Shown: positions 25,177-34,750, numbered from the stretch's first letter. The stretch is 61,638 nt of DNA from Bacillus sp. FJAT-27264 (GCF_001682855.1 NZ_MAQW01000023.1:77041-138678), one strand, 5' to 3'. Numbers and translations: made by a program. The notes: generated from the sequence alone by a model not told the origin.

Positions 25177-25536
25177 ATGGCAAGAGTCAAAGGCGGATTC
25201 GTCGTTCGTCGTAAACATAAAAAAGTATTGAAGTTGGCAAAAGGTTATTTCGGTTCCAAACACCGCATTTTTAAAACAGCTAAAGAACAAGTAATGAAAT
25301 CGATGGTTTACGCATACCGCGACCGTCGTCAAACTAAACGTAACTTCCGCAGACTGTGGATCGTTCGTATCAATGCAGCAGCTCGTTTGAACGGTCTGTC
25401 TTACAGCAAACTTGTACACGGTCTGAAACTGGCTGGCGTAGAAGTAAACCGTAAGATGCTGGCTGACCTGGCAGTTAATGATCTTAACGCATTCAACTCA
25501 CTTGCAGTTGTAGCTAAAGAGAAAATCAACGCGTAA
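25177..25536 (+). CDS. rplT: ribosomal protein bL20
   Basis: 119 residues, standard length. MARVKGGFVVRRKHKKVLK at the start, very basic, followed by NAAARLNGLSYSKLVHGLK. Builds the 50S subunit and represses its own operon through the leader at 24172-24325. GGGAGG precedes the ATG. Confidence 0.97.
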   Translation: MARVKGGFVVRRKHKKVLKLAKGYFGSKHRIFKTAKEQVMKSMVYAYRDRRQTKRNFRRLWIVRINAAARLNGLSYSKLVHGLKLAGVEVNRKMLADLAVNDLNAFNSLAVVAKEKINA

Positions 25537-25553
25537 GTGTTGTAATATAACCG

Positions 25554-25595
25554 AAAAGCACCGCTATACGGGGAACCCGCAGGCGGTGCTTTTTT
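25554..25595 (+). terminator. terminator of the infC operon
   Basis: AAAAGCACCGC pairs with GCGGTGCTTTT around a 16-nt loop, followed by TTTTTTG. Confidence 0.9.
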
Positions 25596-25683
25596 GTGGG
25601 ATAAGAGGGCCCTTCCGAGATTTTCGGATTAAGGCTGAGCCTTGACATCACTCTTGACTTGGGGTTTTTATGGTGTAAACTGC

Positions 25684-26229
25684 CTACTCCCAGTATTTGG
25701 TCGTGTTAAGCTGGAGAGCAAGCTTTTTGCTAATACCCCGTCTGACTTTCCGCAGTTCGGCGCGTTCTTCAGCTGACTCGCTGATCAGCTTCTCTTCATC
25801 AGTCTCAGGAATGACGGCTGGTACTGCGGCTGGCTGACCATCTTCGCCGATGGCTACAAACGTCAGGAAAGAGGTCGCTGCAACAGCACGTTCACCGGTG
25901 TAGAGATTCTCTGCGATAATTTTTACGAATACTTCGATACTGGTGCGTCCGGTCCAGGAGACGAAGGACTCGAAGCATACGGAATCGCTGGGCTCGATCG
26001 GACGCAGGAAATCCACGGAATCGGTGGAAGCAGTGACGACGTTAATCCGGCAATGACGCATAGCTGAGATGGAAGCTACTTCATCTATTCCGCTCATCAG
26101 CTTGCCTCCGAATAATGTTTTGTGATTATTCACATCATTTGGGAAGACTCGTCCGGTTTTGAATACGCGGGATTCCCGGCAATATTTGAAGGCGGGAGCC
26201 GCCGCTGGAATTTCTTTGTTTTCATTCAT
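25684..26229 (-). CDS. acyl-CoA thioesterase (hotdog fold, YkhA-like)
   Basis: About 181 residues. Hotdog-fold segments FPNDVNNHKTLFGGKLMSGIDEVASI (active-site region) and STDSVDFLRPIEPSD match cytosolic acyl-CoA thioester hydrolases. AAGGAAG lies nine bases before the ATG at 26229. It is monocistronic and convergent with rplT. The physiological acyl-CoA is unknown. Confidence 0.85.
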   Translation of the reverse strand: MNENKEIPAAAPAFKYCRESRVFKTGRVFPNDVNNHKTLFGGKLMSGIDEVASISAMRHCRINVVTASTDSVDFLRPIEPSDSVCFESFVSWTGRTSIEVFVKIIAENLYTGERAVAATSFLTFVAIGEDGQPAAVPAVIPETDEEKLISESAEERAELRKVRRGISKKLALQLNTTKYWE

Positions 26230-26414
26230 TTTCTGAAACTTCCTTTCCGGCTTTGTAAGCACTCATGATAATAGAAATTGCGATTCTGTGCAATAATATT
26301 AAAACGAAGAAAGTGGAAGCAGCTGCAGAGGTTTCGACCTATCTAACGTGTTTTGTATGTTTTTGTTACATAATATGACAGGGATAGCGCTTTCTTGAGT
26401 CAAAAAGACAAATT

Positions 26415-26470
26415 ATTATTGACCTTGGGTCATTAATAGACTGGATTTTAGCATTTTTTGCAGGTATAAT
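26415..26470 (+). promoter_or_regulatory. nupN promoter with near-perfect palindromic operator
   Basis: ATTATTGACC (26415-26424), TTG, GGTCATTAAT (26428-26437) form a palindrome with one mismatch. It lies just upstream of a weak -35 (TGGATT, 26442-26447) and a consensus TATAAT (26465-26470). It is a probable regulator site for nucleoside uptake; the regulator is not identified. Confidence 0.55.
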
Positions 26471-26536
26471 TTGAGCTAATGGATGTCCAACCAGAAACAC
26501 AGAGGACGACCAATTTTCTAAGGGGGATCACTATCA

Positions 26537-27577
26537 ATGAAAAAGGTTTTCAAGCTGTCTCTCGTTATGTTGCTTGCGTTCACAGTAGTTTTGGCAGGCT
26601 GCGGGAAAGACAAAAACACCAACACTAATACAGGTGCAAACGGTGGAGAAGCCGCTCCTAAATCCGATGTTAAAGTCGGCATGGTTACTGACGTAGGCGG
26701 AGTTAACGACAAATCCTTTAACCAATCCGCATGGGAATCGCTGCAAAGCCTTCAAAAGGAACAAGGCGTAGAGGTTAAATACCTGCAAAGTAAATCCAAT
26801 GCAGACTACCAACCGAACTTAAACCAATTCGTTAAGGGTGGATACAACCTGACATGGGGTATCGGTTTTGACCTTGGCGATGCTATTAAAGTAGTAGCTG
26901 ACGAAAACCCTAACGCCAACCTGGCAATCATCGACAGCGTTGTAGATGCTCCTAACGTTGAATCCGTTACTTTTGCTGAGAACGAAGGTTCTTTCTTGGT
27001 GGGTGTTGTTGCAGGTCTGACAACTAAAACTAACAAAGTAGCTTTTGTTGGCGGTATGGAAAGCCCGGTTATCAAACGTTTTGCAGCTGGTTTCAAAGCT
27101 GGCGTTCTTGAAGTAAACCCTAAAGCTGATGTGAAAATCACGTATGCAGGTGCTTTTGACAAGCCTGATACTGGTAAGTCCCTGGCAGCTACATTGTATG
27201 ATTCCGGCGCGGACATTATCTTCCCTGCTGCAGGCGCAACAGGAACTGGTGTGTTCAATGAAGCTAAATCCCGTAACAAATCAGGCGGTAGTAAAGTATG
27301 GGTTATCGGTGTAGACAAAGACCAATCTCTGGAATTTGGCGATGATGTAACCCTGACTTCTATGATCAAACGTGTAGACCAAGCGGTTAAGAAAGTATCT
27401 GGGCAAGTTGTTGATGGTACCTTCAAAGGCGGCACACATACTGTTCTTGGATTGAAAGACGATGGCGTAGGTCTTCCAGAAACTTCGAAGGCTAACGTAA
27501 CTCCGGAAATTCTGGCTAAAGTAGATGAGTACAAGCAACAAATCATCGACGGAAAGATCACAGTTCCTGCTGAGTAA
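26537..27577 (+). CDS. nupN: BMP-family nucleoside-binding lipoprotein
   Basis: 346 residues. Lipoprotein signal ends in VLAGC (Cys near residue 21), then an Asn/Thr-rich linker. BMP/PnrA fold: VKVGMVTDVGGVNDKSFNQSAW, a family signature, and FPAAGATGTGVF near residue 235. It is the substrate receptor of a nucleoside importer; B. subtilis NupN serves guanosine uptake and Lactococcus BmpA takes most nucleosides. First gene of a four-gene operon. Confidence 0.9.
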   Translation: MKKVFKLSLVMLLAFTVVLAGCGKDKNTNTNTGANGGEAAPKSDVKVGMVTDVGGVNDKSFNQSAWESLQSLQKEQGVEVKYLQSKSNADYQPNLNQFVKGGYNLTWGIGFDLGDAIKVVADENPNANLAIIDSVVDAPNVESVTFAENEGSFLVGVVAGLTTKTNKVAFVGGMESPVIKRFAAGFKAGVLEVNPKADVKITYAGAFDKPDTGKSLAATLYDSGADIIFPAAGATGTGVFNEAKSRNKSGGSKVWVIGVDKDQSLEFGDDVTLTSMIKRVDQAVKKVSGQVVDGTFKGGTHTVLGLKDDGVGLPETSKANVTPEILAKVDEYKQQIIDGKITVPAE

Positions 27578-27617
27578 TATTGCCTCAATTTTTCGTGTAT
27601 TACACAATAGTACAAGG

Positions 27618-27652
27618 GAGCAAGGCCGGTTATACAGCTGGCCTTGTTCTTT
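27618..27652 (+). terminator. weak terminator/attenuator between nupN and nupO
   Basis: GAGCAAGGCC pairs with GGCCTTGTTC (one G-U pair), followed by TTTGG rather than a long T-run. It may partly terminate, giving more binding protein than ATPase, or act as a 3' stabiliser. Confidence 0.6.
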
Positions 27653-27771
27653 GGTTAAAGCGCTAATTTGTAAATAGGTAACCAGTGATGCCGTCCTCGA
27701 TAGGGCGGTAAAACGATTTTTAAGGGAGTTTCTTACTCCGCTGTATTATATTCTGTGATGAGGGTGATTCC

Positions 27772-29310
27772 ATGAGTGCTGCGGCTCCAGTCGTAGAGTT
27801 GAAGCAAATCACAAAACGTTTTCCTGGTATTGTCGCCAACGATTCCATCAGCCTGACGCTTGAAAAAGGGGAAATCCACGCCTTGCTCGGTGAGAATGGG
27901 GCAGGAAAGTCCACTTTGATGAACATCGTATTTGGGCTGTATCAACCAGATGAAGGCAGTATTGAGATTGACGGGAAACCGGTGATGATCGATAGTCCAA
28001 ATAAAGCCATTGAGCTTGGCATCGGTATGGTTCACCAACATTTCAAGCTAGTAGATCCTTTTACGGTAACCGAGAATATTGTTCTTGGCATGGAACCGAA
28101 AAAAGGTCTTAAAATCGACTATAAATCCGCTGCGGAACAGGTTCGGAAGCTGTCTGAGCAGTATGGACTTCAAGTCAATCCAAATGCCAAAATTCACGAT
28201 ATTTCTGTAGGCATGCAGCAACGGGTTGAAATTATGAAGACCCTGTACCGTGGAGCGGATATTCTCATATTTGACGAGCCAACTGCTGTGCTGACGCCGC
28301 AGGAGATTACAGAATTAATGGCTATCATGAAACGACTTGTTGCAGAGGGTAAATCCATCATTTTGATTACTCACAAGCTTAAGGAAATCATGCAGATTTC
28401 CGATCGAGTTACGATTATTCGTCGCGGAAAAGTTATTGATACCGTCAAGACTTCTGAGACTAATCCCAATGAACTGGCCGAGAAAATGGTAGGACGCGGG
28501 GTAACCTTTAAAGTCGACAAGAAGCCTCCGGAAATCGGTACACCCGTGCTGAAGCTGGATAATGTCAACAGCAAGAACAAGGATGGCGTGCCTGTATTGA
28601 ATGGACTTTCCTTTGAAGTTAAGGCGGGGGAGATTCTGGGGATTGCTGGTGTCGACGGCAATGGACAGAGTGAGTTGATTCAGGCGATTACGGGTCTGCG
28701 CAAGATTGATTCCGGTTCCATTACTATGGAAGGTCAAGAGATTGCGAACCTCTCCCCGCGTAAAGTTACCGAGAAGAATGTCTCCCATATACCGGAAGAC
28801 CGTCACAAACATGGGCTTGTTCTTGATTTCTCAATGAGTGAGAACATGGTACTGGAGACCTACTATCAAAAGCCATATAACCAAAATGGATTCTTAAATT
28901 ATGACATTATTAACAAGCATGCAGGAGAGCTTATCCAGCAATTCGACGTGCGGACGCCTTCTTTGGAGACCAAGGCTCGTTCCTTGTCCGGGGGGAATCA
29001 GCAAAAAGCGATTATTGCGCGGGAAATAGATAAAAATCCGACATTGCTCATCGCAGCTCAACCAACGCGCGGTCTAGATGTGGGTGCGATTGAATTTGTG
29101 CAAAAGCAGCTTATTGCCCAACGTGATAAGGGCAAAGCCGTTCTACTCATTTCCTTTGAGCTGGACGAAATTATGAACGTTTCCGACAGAATCGCCGTTA
29201 TTTATGAAGGACAGATTGTCGGCGAAGTGTACCCGCAGGATACAAATGACCAGGAACTGGGTCTGATGATGGCGGGCAGCTTGAAGCGGGGAGGGAAGAC
29301 GGTTGAATAA
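27772..29310 (+). CDS. nupO: nucleoside ABC transporter ATP-binding protein (two NBDs)
   Basis: 512 residues with two ATPase halves. The first has GENGAGKSTL, ISVGMQQRVEIMKTLYRG and LIFDEPTAVLTPQE; the second has a degenerate P-loop (GVDGNGQSEL), LSGGNQQKAIIAREI and AAQPTRGLDVGAIE, as in sugar and nucleoside importers (RbsA/NupO type). It overlaps nupP by eight bases. Confidence 0.92.
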   Translation: MSAAAPVVELKQITKRFPGIVANDSISLTLEKGEIHALLGENGAGKSTLMNIVFGLYQPDEGSIEIDGKPVMIDSPNKAIELGIGMVHQHFKLVDPFTVTENIVLGMEPKKGLKIDYKSAAEQVRKLSEQYGLQVNPNAKIHDISVGMQQRVEIMKTLYRGADILIFDEPTAVLTPQEITELMAIMKRLVAEGKSIILITHKLKEIMQISDRVTIIRRGKVIDTVKTSETNPNELAEKMVGRGVTFKVDKKPPEIGTPVLKLDNVNSKNKDGVPVLNGLSFEVKAGEILGIAGVDGNGQSELIQAITGLRKIDSGSITMEGQEIANLSPRKVTEKNVSHIPEDRHKHGLVLDFSMSENMVLETYYQKPYNQNGFLNYDIINKHAGELIQQFDVRTPSLETKARSLSGGNQQKAIIAREIDKNPTLLIAAQPTRGLDVGAIEFVQKQLIAQRDKGKAVLLISFELDEIMNVSDRIAVIYEGQIVGEVYPQDTNDQELGLMMAGSLKRGGKTVE

Positions 29311-30376
29311 GCTTAGAAAAATCTTTGCGACAGACAGCTACATTATTCCTCTTGTCGCGATTGTTCTTGGGTTTCTAGTTGGCGCTATTGTCATGCTAGC
29401 TGGCGGATATGATCCGATTGCAGCATATTCTGCGCTGTTTAAACGCGTATTCGGCAGCCCGTATGACATCGGGGAAGCCATCCGTGAGATGACGCCGCTT
29501 ATGCTGACCGGACTTGCAGTAGCTTTTGCATTCCGTTCAGGGATGTTCAATATTGGTGCGGATGGACAAGTTCTGATTGGGATGACAGCTGCATCGGTAG
29601 TCGGCATTAAGCTGGCTGCGCTGCCATCGTTCCTGCTTGTTCCACTGGCGGTGATTGCTGCTGGACTTTGCGGCGGTATATGGGCCGGGGTTGCCGGTTA
29701 CCTTAAGGCCAAGCGTGGAATTAACGAAGTTATTACCACCATTATGTTGAACTGGATCGCATTGTTCTTTGCGAATTATATCGTTAGAACCTTCTTACTA
29801 ATCCCGGGTCAGAACCGTTCGGAAGATATTCCGGCTTCGCTCTCTATGACCTTCCTTAATTCTTTCTTCGATAACGCCCGTCTCCACTGGGGAACAGCCA
29901 TTGCGCTAGCAGCGGCCGTCTTCTTCTATGTTTATCTGTGGAAAACAAAACAAGGATACGAAATGCGTGCAGTGGGTCTCAATCCACATGCTGCAGAGTA
30001 TGCCGGGATGAATGTCGGCCGGAATGTCATTAAAGCGATGTTTATTAGTGGGGTATTCGCGGGCTTAGCCGGAGCAGGTGAAGTCCTTGGTGTATTCCAT
30101 TACCAATCCGTCTTCGCGGGTTCGCCGGGCTATGGCTTCGACGGTATCGCGGTAGCACTGCTTGGCTTGACCCATCCGTTCGGTGTCATTTTGGCTGCGA
30201 TATTGTATGGTACGCTAACCTACGGTGCTGCAGGGATGAGTTTTGGTGCGGACGTGCCGCCTGAACTGATCCGTATCGTTATCGGTTCGATTATTTTCTT
30301 CATTGCTGCACAAGGCATTGTGCGCTGGGTACTCAAACCATTTTACTTCAAGCGCAAGAAAGAGAAGGTGTTATAG
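29303..30376 (+). CDS. nupP: nucleoside ABC transporter permease
   Basis: 357 residues, about eight to ten membrane segments, BPD_transp_2 fold: AFRSGMFNIGADGQVLIG and GGIWAGVAGYLKAKRGINEV are family signatures. The start is a TTG at 29303, seven bases after GGGAGGG and inside the end of nupO. Pairs with nupQ to form the channel. Confidence 0.9.
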   Translation: MNKLRKIFATDSYIIPLVAIVLGFLVGAIVMLAGGYDPIAAYSALFKRVFGSPYDIGEAIREMTPLMLTGLAVAFAFRSGMFNIGADGQVLIGMTAASVVGIKLAALPSFLLVPLAVIAAGLCGGIWAGVAGYLKAKRGINEVITTIMLNWIALFFANYIVRTFLLIPGQNRSEDIPASLSMTFLNSFFDNARLHWGTAIALAAAVFFYVYLWKTKQGYEMRAVGLNPHAAEYAGMNVGRNVIKAMFISGVFAGLAGAGEVLGVFHYQSVFAGSPGYGFDGIAVALLGLTHPFGVILAAILYGTLTYGAAGMSFGADVPPELIRIVIGSIIFFIAAQGIVRWVLKPFYFKRKKEKVL

Positions 30377-31336
30377 ATGGATGTGCTGACGCTATTAGGC
30401 CAGTTGCTCAATACGACGCTTGTATTTTCCACAGCGCTCATTTTCGCCTCCCTTGGCGGCATCTTCTCGGAACGCTCCGGTGTAGTTAACATTGGGCTTG
30501 AAGGTTTGATGATGTTCGGTGCGTTTGCCGCTGCTGTAGGGGGATATTATGCCCAGGAAGCTGGCATGGGTGAATTAGCGCCTTGGGTAGGGGTGCTGTC
30601 TGCAATGGCAGTGGGAATTATCGGTTCCTTAATTCATGCTGTTGCCTCCATTACGTTCAAAGCAGATCAGACTATCAGTGGTACGGTGATCAACTTCTTG
30701 GCAGCAGGCAGTACGCTTTATATGGTAAAGCTGTTGTTTGAAGGCTCAGGAGAGACTCCATTACTGGATGGCTTCAGCAAGTTTGCTATTCCAGGTCTGT
30801 CCAAAATTCCGATTATCGGAGAAGGGATCTTCAATTCCTATCCGACGACTTATCTTGCTATAATCCTGGTGATCATTGTGTATTTGGTGCTCTTCAAGAC
30901 GCCGTTCGGTCTTCGCTTGCGAGCTGTGGGTGAGCATCCGAGTGCTGCGGACACGCTGGGTGTCAATGTAAACAGAATGCGGTATATTGGCGTAATGATG
31001 AGTGGTATGCTCGCTGGTATTGGCGGTGCAACCATTACATTGACCACAACGGGAACCTTTGCCCATAATACGATTTCAGGTCAAGGTTTTATCGCTATTG
31101 CAGCGATGATCTTCGGAAAGTGGAACCCGCTGGGTGCCTTTGGTGCGGCCGTATTCTTCGGCTTCTCCCAAGCGATCCGCAACTACGTACAATTGTTCGA
31201 ATGGTCCAAGAACATTCCACAGGAATTTATCTATATGATTCCTTATGTGCTGACGATTATCGTGCTTGTAAGTACTGTAGGACGTTCGTCAGCTCCTAAA
31301 GCTCTGGGACAAGCATACGATCCAAGTAAACGTTAG
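30377..31336 (+). CDS. nupQ: nucleoside ABC transporter permease, second subunit
   Basis: 319 residues, same BPD_transp_2 fold: IFSERSGVVNIGLEGLMMFG near the start and GEHPSAADTLGVNVNRMR near residue 190. The ATG directly follows the nupP stop, so translation is coupled. Last gene of the nucleoside importer operon. Confidence 0.92.
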   Translation: MDVLTLLGQLLNTTLVFSTALIFASLGGIFSERSGVVNIGLEGLMMFGAFAAAVGGYYAQEAGMGELAPWVGVLSAMAVGIIGSLIHAVASITFKADQTISGTVINFLAAGSTLYMVKLLFEGSGETPLLDGFSKFAIPGLSKIPIIGEGIFNSYPTTYLAIILVIIVYLVLFKTPFGLRLRAVGEHPSAADTLGVNVNRMRYIGVMMSGMLAGIGGATITLTTTGTFAHNTISGQGFIAIAAMIFGKWNPLGAFGAAVFFGFSQAIRNYVQLFEWSKNIPQEFIYMIPYVLTIIVLVSTVGRSSAPKALGQAYDPSKR

Positions 31337-31368
31337 GTTAGAGCAGCATTGTTAGAGTAATGAAGATC

Positions 31369-31408
31369 AAGCCGCATTTCCGGTATTTCCGGGGATGCGG
31401 CTTTTTTA
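31369..31408 (+). terminator. terminator of the nup operon
   Basis: AAGCCGCAT pairs with ATGCGGCTT, with an inner loop, followed by TTTTTT. The rest of 31409-31595 shows no gene that I can support. Confidence 0.85.
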
Positions 31409-31595
31409 ATTCCCATTTTAGACATTCCTCCAAAGTAAACTTAGCAGAACAGGCGGATGAACAGGCAGGCAACTTATCCAGTGAATACACTGTTTTGAAG
31501 ATGCAAGTAAAAGGCTACTGAGAGCAGAGTTACTTTGAATGCGAGGACCATTCGACGAACGGATAGGATTCGTATATCTTTTGAGGAGGGATATT

Positions 31596-31937
31596 ATGGC
31601 ACAGGCGGTTACCAAAAAGCAAGTGATGAAGCTGGTTGGTAAACATATCGTAGCGGTAAAAAAAGATGGAACGAAGGTATCGGGCAAATTGGTCCGCATT
31701 TCCGGCAATCGTTTAATCTTACAGCGTTCTAGTGGCAAAAAAGTACAAACAAAGGCGTTGATTCCGCTAGTATTGTTTGATTTGCTGGCTGTAGGAACGG
31801 CTCCATACGCCTATGGAGGATACGGAGGTGCACCTTATGGTGGCGGATACGGCGGTGCACCTTATGGTGGCGGATACGGCGGTTACGGTCCTGGATACGG
31901 GTACGGTGGATCACCTTATCCTTATGGATTTTACTAA
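31596..31937 (+). CDS. small Sm-like protein with Gly/Tyr-rich repeat tail
   Basis: 113 residues. Residues about 8-50 (VGKHIVAVKKDGTKVSGKL, VRISGNRLILQ) look like the first strands of an Sm/LSm-like barrel. Residues about 70-113 are Gly/Tyr/Pro-rich with a repeated GGYGGAPYGG unit, encoded by a 30-bp DNA repeat (about 31815-31885). Such tails occur in Bacillales spore-coat and surface-associated small proteins. GAGGAGGG precedes the ATG. I do not recognise a named family; a spore or coat role is a guess. Confidence 0.7.
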   Translation: MAQAVTKKQVMKLVGKHIVAVKKDGTKVSGKLVRISGNRLILQRSSGKKVQTKALIPLVLFDLLAVGTAPYAYGGYGGAPYGGGYGGAPYGGGYGGYGPGYGYGGSPYPYGFY

Positions 31938-31958
31938 GCGGATATAGTGTCACGGGTT

Positions 31959-32405
31959 TTACGATAAATGTTTTTCCATCTCGTAGATGTAGCTCTGTTT
32001 ATGATAACGGGTTGCCGTGTAGCCCAGCTTACGATAGAAGATAAGGCCGGCTGTATTGCCGGAATCAACTGATAACTTGGCCCGCTGGCACCCGCGTGAT
32101 AGTGCAAATCGCTCTGCCCGATCCATGAGCAGATTCCCCCAGCGTTTGCGCCGAGCAGCGGGTGCGATGGCCAGCATGTCGATATATAGCAGGTCTCCGT
32201 GCAGCATAAAGTGGACAAACCCCAGCGGATCACTTTCGTAATCGGTACAGGCAACAAGCGTCACACCGTGCCCCATCCGGCGGGGCAAATCTTTTCGTAC
32301 CTGGGAAATTACTTTTTTCGGCAGGTGGGATAATGGGACGAGCTGTTTCTCGATCAGGTCGAGGATGACGGCATCGTCCTGTTTCGGTCTGCGGTAGCGG
32401 ATCAT
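31959..32405 (-). CDS. GNAT-family N-acetyltransferase
   Basis: 148 residues. The acetyl-CoA-binding segment is LYIDMLAIAPAARRKRWGNLLMDRAE, followed by SVDSGNTAGLIFYRKLGY, typical of GNAT motifs A and B. GGGGG lies six bases before the ATG at 32405. It runs toward the Sm-like gene. The acceptor substrate is unknown. Confidence 0.85.
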   Translation of the reverse strand: MIRYRRPKQDDAVILDLIEKQLVPLSHLPKKVISQVRKDLPRRMGHGVTLVACTDYESDPLGFVHFMLHGDLLYIDMLAIAPAARRKRWGNLLMDRAERFALSRGCQRAKLSVDSGNTAGLIFYRKLGYTATRYHKQSYIYEMEKHLS

Positions 32406-32508
32406 CTGGCGCCCCCTTTCCACGCATTGTCGTACATCATATGACAGCAGGAGGGGTAAGCGTTCCGTAAGGCGCAGGGGAAGAAAAACTTTTTTAAAAA
32501 TATGGGTA

Positions 32509-32538
32509 TTGACTAATCCGTGTGAGGAATCATATAAT
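32509..32538 (+). promoter_or_regulatory. promoter of the ilv-leu operon
   Basis: TTGACT (32509-32514), 18-bp spacer, TATAAT (32533-32538). Confidence 0.8.
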
Positions 32539-32544
32539 GTGTCT

Positions 32545-32912
32545 AAACATTTTAACGAGCATACATGTATCGGCAATGATGAGGACGAAGTTTTAAGGGC
32601 TCTTTTGCTCAGAGAGTGTGAGGATTTGCTGCAACCTCCACCGAAATCCCTTATATACGAGCTCACCTCGGAGCTGTTTCCCTGAAAGGTCCATCGGCAA
32701 GAGTGATGGAATTATTAGGGGGAATCGTTTAGTCCGCGTTAGGGACTTCAGGTTACAAAGATTGGGCCCTGCCTACATCGATGGATTTTTGTATACCTGA
32801 TAAGGCATATCATCGCGAGATGAATGCAAACATGGGTGGTACCACGGAAGATCAACCTTTCGTCCCTCACACGCTTAATTTGCGTGTGGGAGGCGAAAGG
32901 TTTTTTTGTTGT
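32545..32912 (+). ncRNA. T-box riboswitch (probably leucine)
   Basis: The leader has the AG-box region (GAGGACGAAG), a Stem I ending CTCACCTCGGAGCTG, the T-box core GGGTGGTACCACGG (32834-32847) and a long terminator (AACCTTTCGTCCCTCACACG / CGTGTGGGAGGCGAAAGGTT) with a T-run. CTC at 32662-32664 is the likely specifier, so uncharged tRNA-Leu would allow read-through into ilvB, as in the B. subtilis ilv-leu operon. Confidence 0.88.
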
Positions 32913-33002
32913 TAAGCAAGGCCGCCCCTAACTAAAGTTGTTGTTAAATTGACGGTCCGTCATTTTGAATACTGAACGTTAAACATCGAAGGAGGAAGAC
33001 TG

Positions 33003-34745
33003 ATGAGCGCGCAAATACCGAAACTGCGATCGACAGATGAGTTACGTGAGAAATGGAAACAGCCGGAGGTCATAACCGGATCGGAGATTCTACTCCGCAG
33101 TCTTGTACTCGAGGGTGTAGATACCGTATTTGGATATCCAGGTGGTGCGGTACTGTACATCTACGACGCACTGCACGGCTTTAAAGATTTCAACCACATT
33201 CTTACTCGTCATGAGCAAGGTGCCATCCACGCAGCGGACGGCTACGCTAGAGCAAGCGGCAAGCCAGGCGTCTGTATCGCTACCTCGGGACCAGGGGCAA
33301 CTAACCTGGTAACAGGTATCGCGACCGCGTTCATGGATTCTGTACCATTGGTTGTCATTACGGGCAACGTATTTTCCAGCCTAATTGGTACGGATGCGTT
33401 CCAAGAGGCAGACATCACCGGTATTACGATGCCAATCACGAAGCACAGCTATCTGGTACGCGATGTTGAGGATCTGCCGCGTGTAATTCACGAAGCGTTC
33501 CATGTCGCAAATACAGGCCGTAAAGGTCCTGTCCTTATCGACATTCCAAAGGATGTATCGGCAGCGAAAACGCTGTTTACTCCGGTGCAGGGTGTCAACC
33601 TTCGGGGATACAACCCGCGAACTGTACCCAACAAGCTGCAGCTTGACAAGCTTGTGAAAGCTATCTCGGAAGCTGAGCGCCCGGCTATTATTGCAGGCGG
33701 CGGAGTTATCTACTCCGGGGCACATGAAGAAATGTTGGAATTTGTTAAACGTACTGAAATTCCAATCACGACGACATTACTAGGCCTGGGTTGTTTCCCA
33801 AGCGGCGAAGACCTGTGGATGGGAATGCCGGGAATGCACGGCACCTATACTGCCAATAACGCCATTCAGCAGTGTGATCTGCTCATTAATATCGGTGCCC
33901 GGTTCGACGACCGTGTAACAGGGAAGCTGGACGGCTTCGCGCCAAAAGCCAAGATTGTACACATTGACATTGACCCGGCTGAGATCGGCAAGAACGTAAC
34001 GCCTGACATTCCGATCGTAGGAGATGTGAAGACGGTTCTGGAAATGCTTAATCCAGAGGTAAGACGCGCAGATAAGGCCGATGCCTGGAGAACACAGATC
34101 GCTCAGTGGAAGCAAGATAAGCCGCTTCGCTACAACGATTCTGAGACAGAATTGAAGCCGCAATGGGTTATCGAGATGATCAACGACACCACTAAAGGTG
34201 AAGCGATTGTTACGACAGACGTTGGCCAACACCAAATGTGGGCGGCACAGTACTACAAGTTCAATCATCCACGCTCATGGATCACCTCCGGCGGTCTTGG
34301 AACGATGGGCTTCGGATTCCCGTCCGCGATCGGCGCGCAAATGGCGCACCCAGAACGCTTAGTAGTATCCATTAACGGAGATGGCGGCATGCAGATGTGT
34401 TCTCAGGAACTTGCGATTTGCGCCATTAACAATATTCCGGTCAAAATTGTAGTCATCAATAATGAGGTGCTCGGCATGGTTCGCCAGTGGCAGAACCTCA
34501 TCTATGAGAAACGTTACAGCTATACAGATCTGGCGGGCAGCCCGAACTTCGTCAAGCTGGCTGAAGCATATGGTGTAAAGGGTCTCCGGGCAACGAACAA
34601 GGAAGAAGCAAGAGCGGCATGGCAGGAAGCGATGGAAACACCGGGTCCAGTATTGGTAGAATTCGTTGTTCCTAAGGACGAGAATGTCTATCCAATGGTT
34701 ACTCAAGGTTCTACCATCGATCAAATGCTGATGGGGGATGAATAA
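33003..34745 (+). CDS. ilvB: acetolactate synthase large subunit
   Basis: 580 residues. ThDP-dependent fold: EILLRSLVLEGVDTVFGYPGGAVLY, the catalytic Glu in TRHEQGAIHAADGYARASGK, and the C-terminal ThDP motif NGDGGMQMCSQEL near residue 460. First committed step of Val/Leu/Ile synthesis. GGAGG is seven bases before the ATG. It is the first structural gene after the T-box. Confidence 0.96.
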   Translation: MSAQIPKLRSTDELREKWKQPEVITGSEILLRSLVLEGVDTVFGYPGGAVLYIYDALHGFKDFNHILTRHEQGAIHAADGYARASGKPGVCIATSGPGATNLVTGIATAFMDSVPLVVITGNVFSSLIGTDAFQEADITGITMPITKHSYLVRDVEDLPRVIHEAFHVANTGRKGPVLIDIPKDVSAAKTLFTPVQGVNLRGYNPRTVPNKLQLDKLVKAISEAERPAIIAGGGVIYSGAHEEMLEFVKRTEIPITTTLLGLGCFPSGEDLWMGMPGMHGTYTANNAIQQCDLLINIGARFDDRVTGKLDGFAPKAKIVHIDIDPAEIGKNVTPDIPIVGDVKTVLEMLNPEVRRADKADAWRTQIAQWKQDKPLRYNDSETELKPQWVIEMINDTTKGEAIVTTDVGQHQMWAAQYYKFNHPRSWITSGGLGTMGFGFPSAIGAQMAHPERLVVSINGDGGMQMCSQELAICAINNIPVKIVVINNEVLGMVRQWQNLIYEKRYSYTDLAGSPNFVKLAEAYGVKGLRATNKEEARAAWQEAMETPGPVLVEFVVPKDENVYPMVTQGSTIDQMLMGDE

Positions 34746-34750
34746 CTGTG

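Noticed and set aside
26806..27615. 269-codon minus-strand frame over nupN
   Set aside because: Antisense to a clear BMP lipoprotein gene and lacking any family feature.
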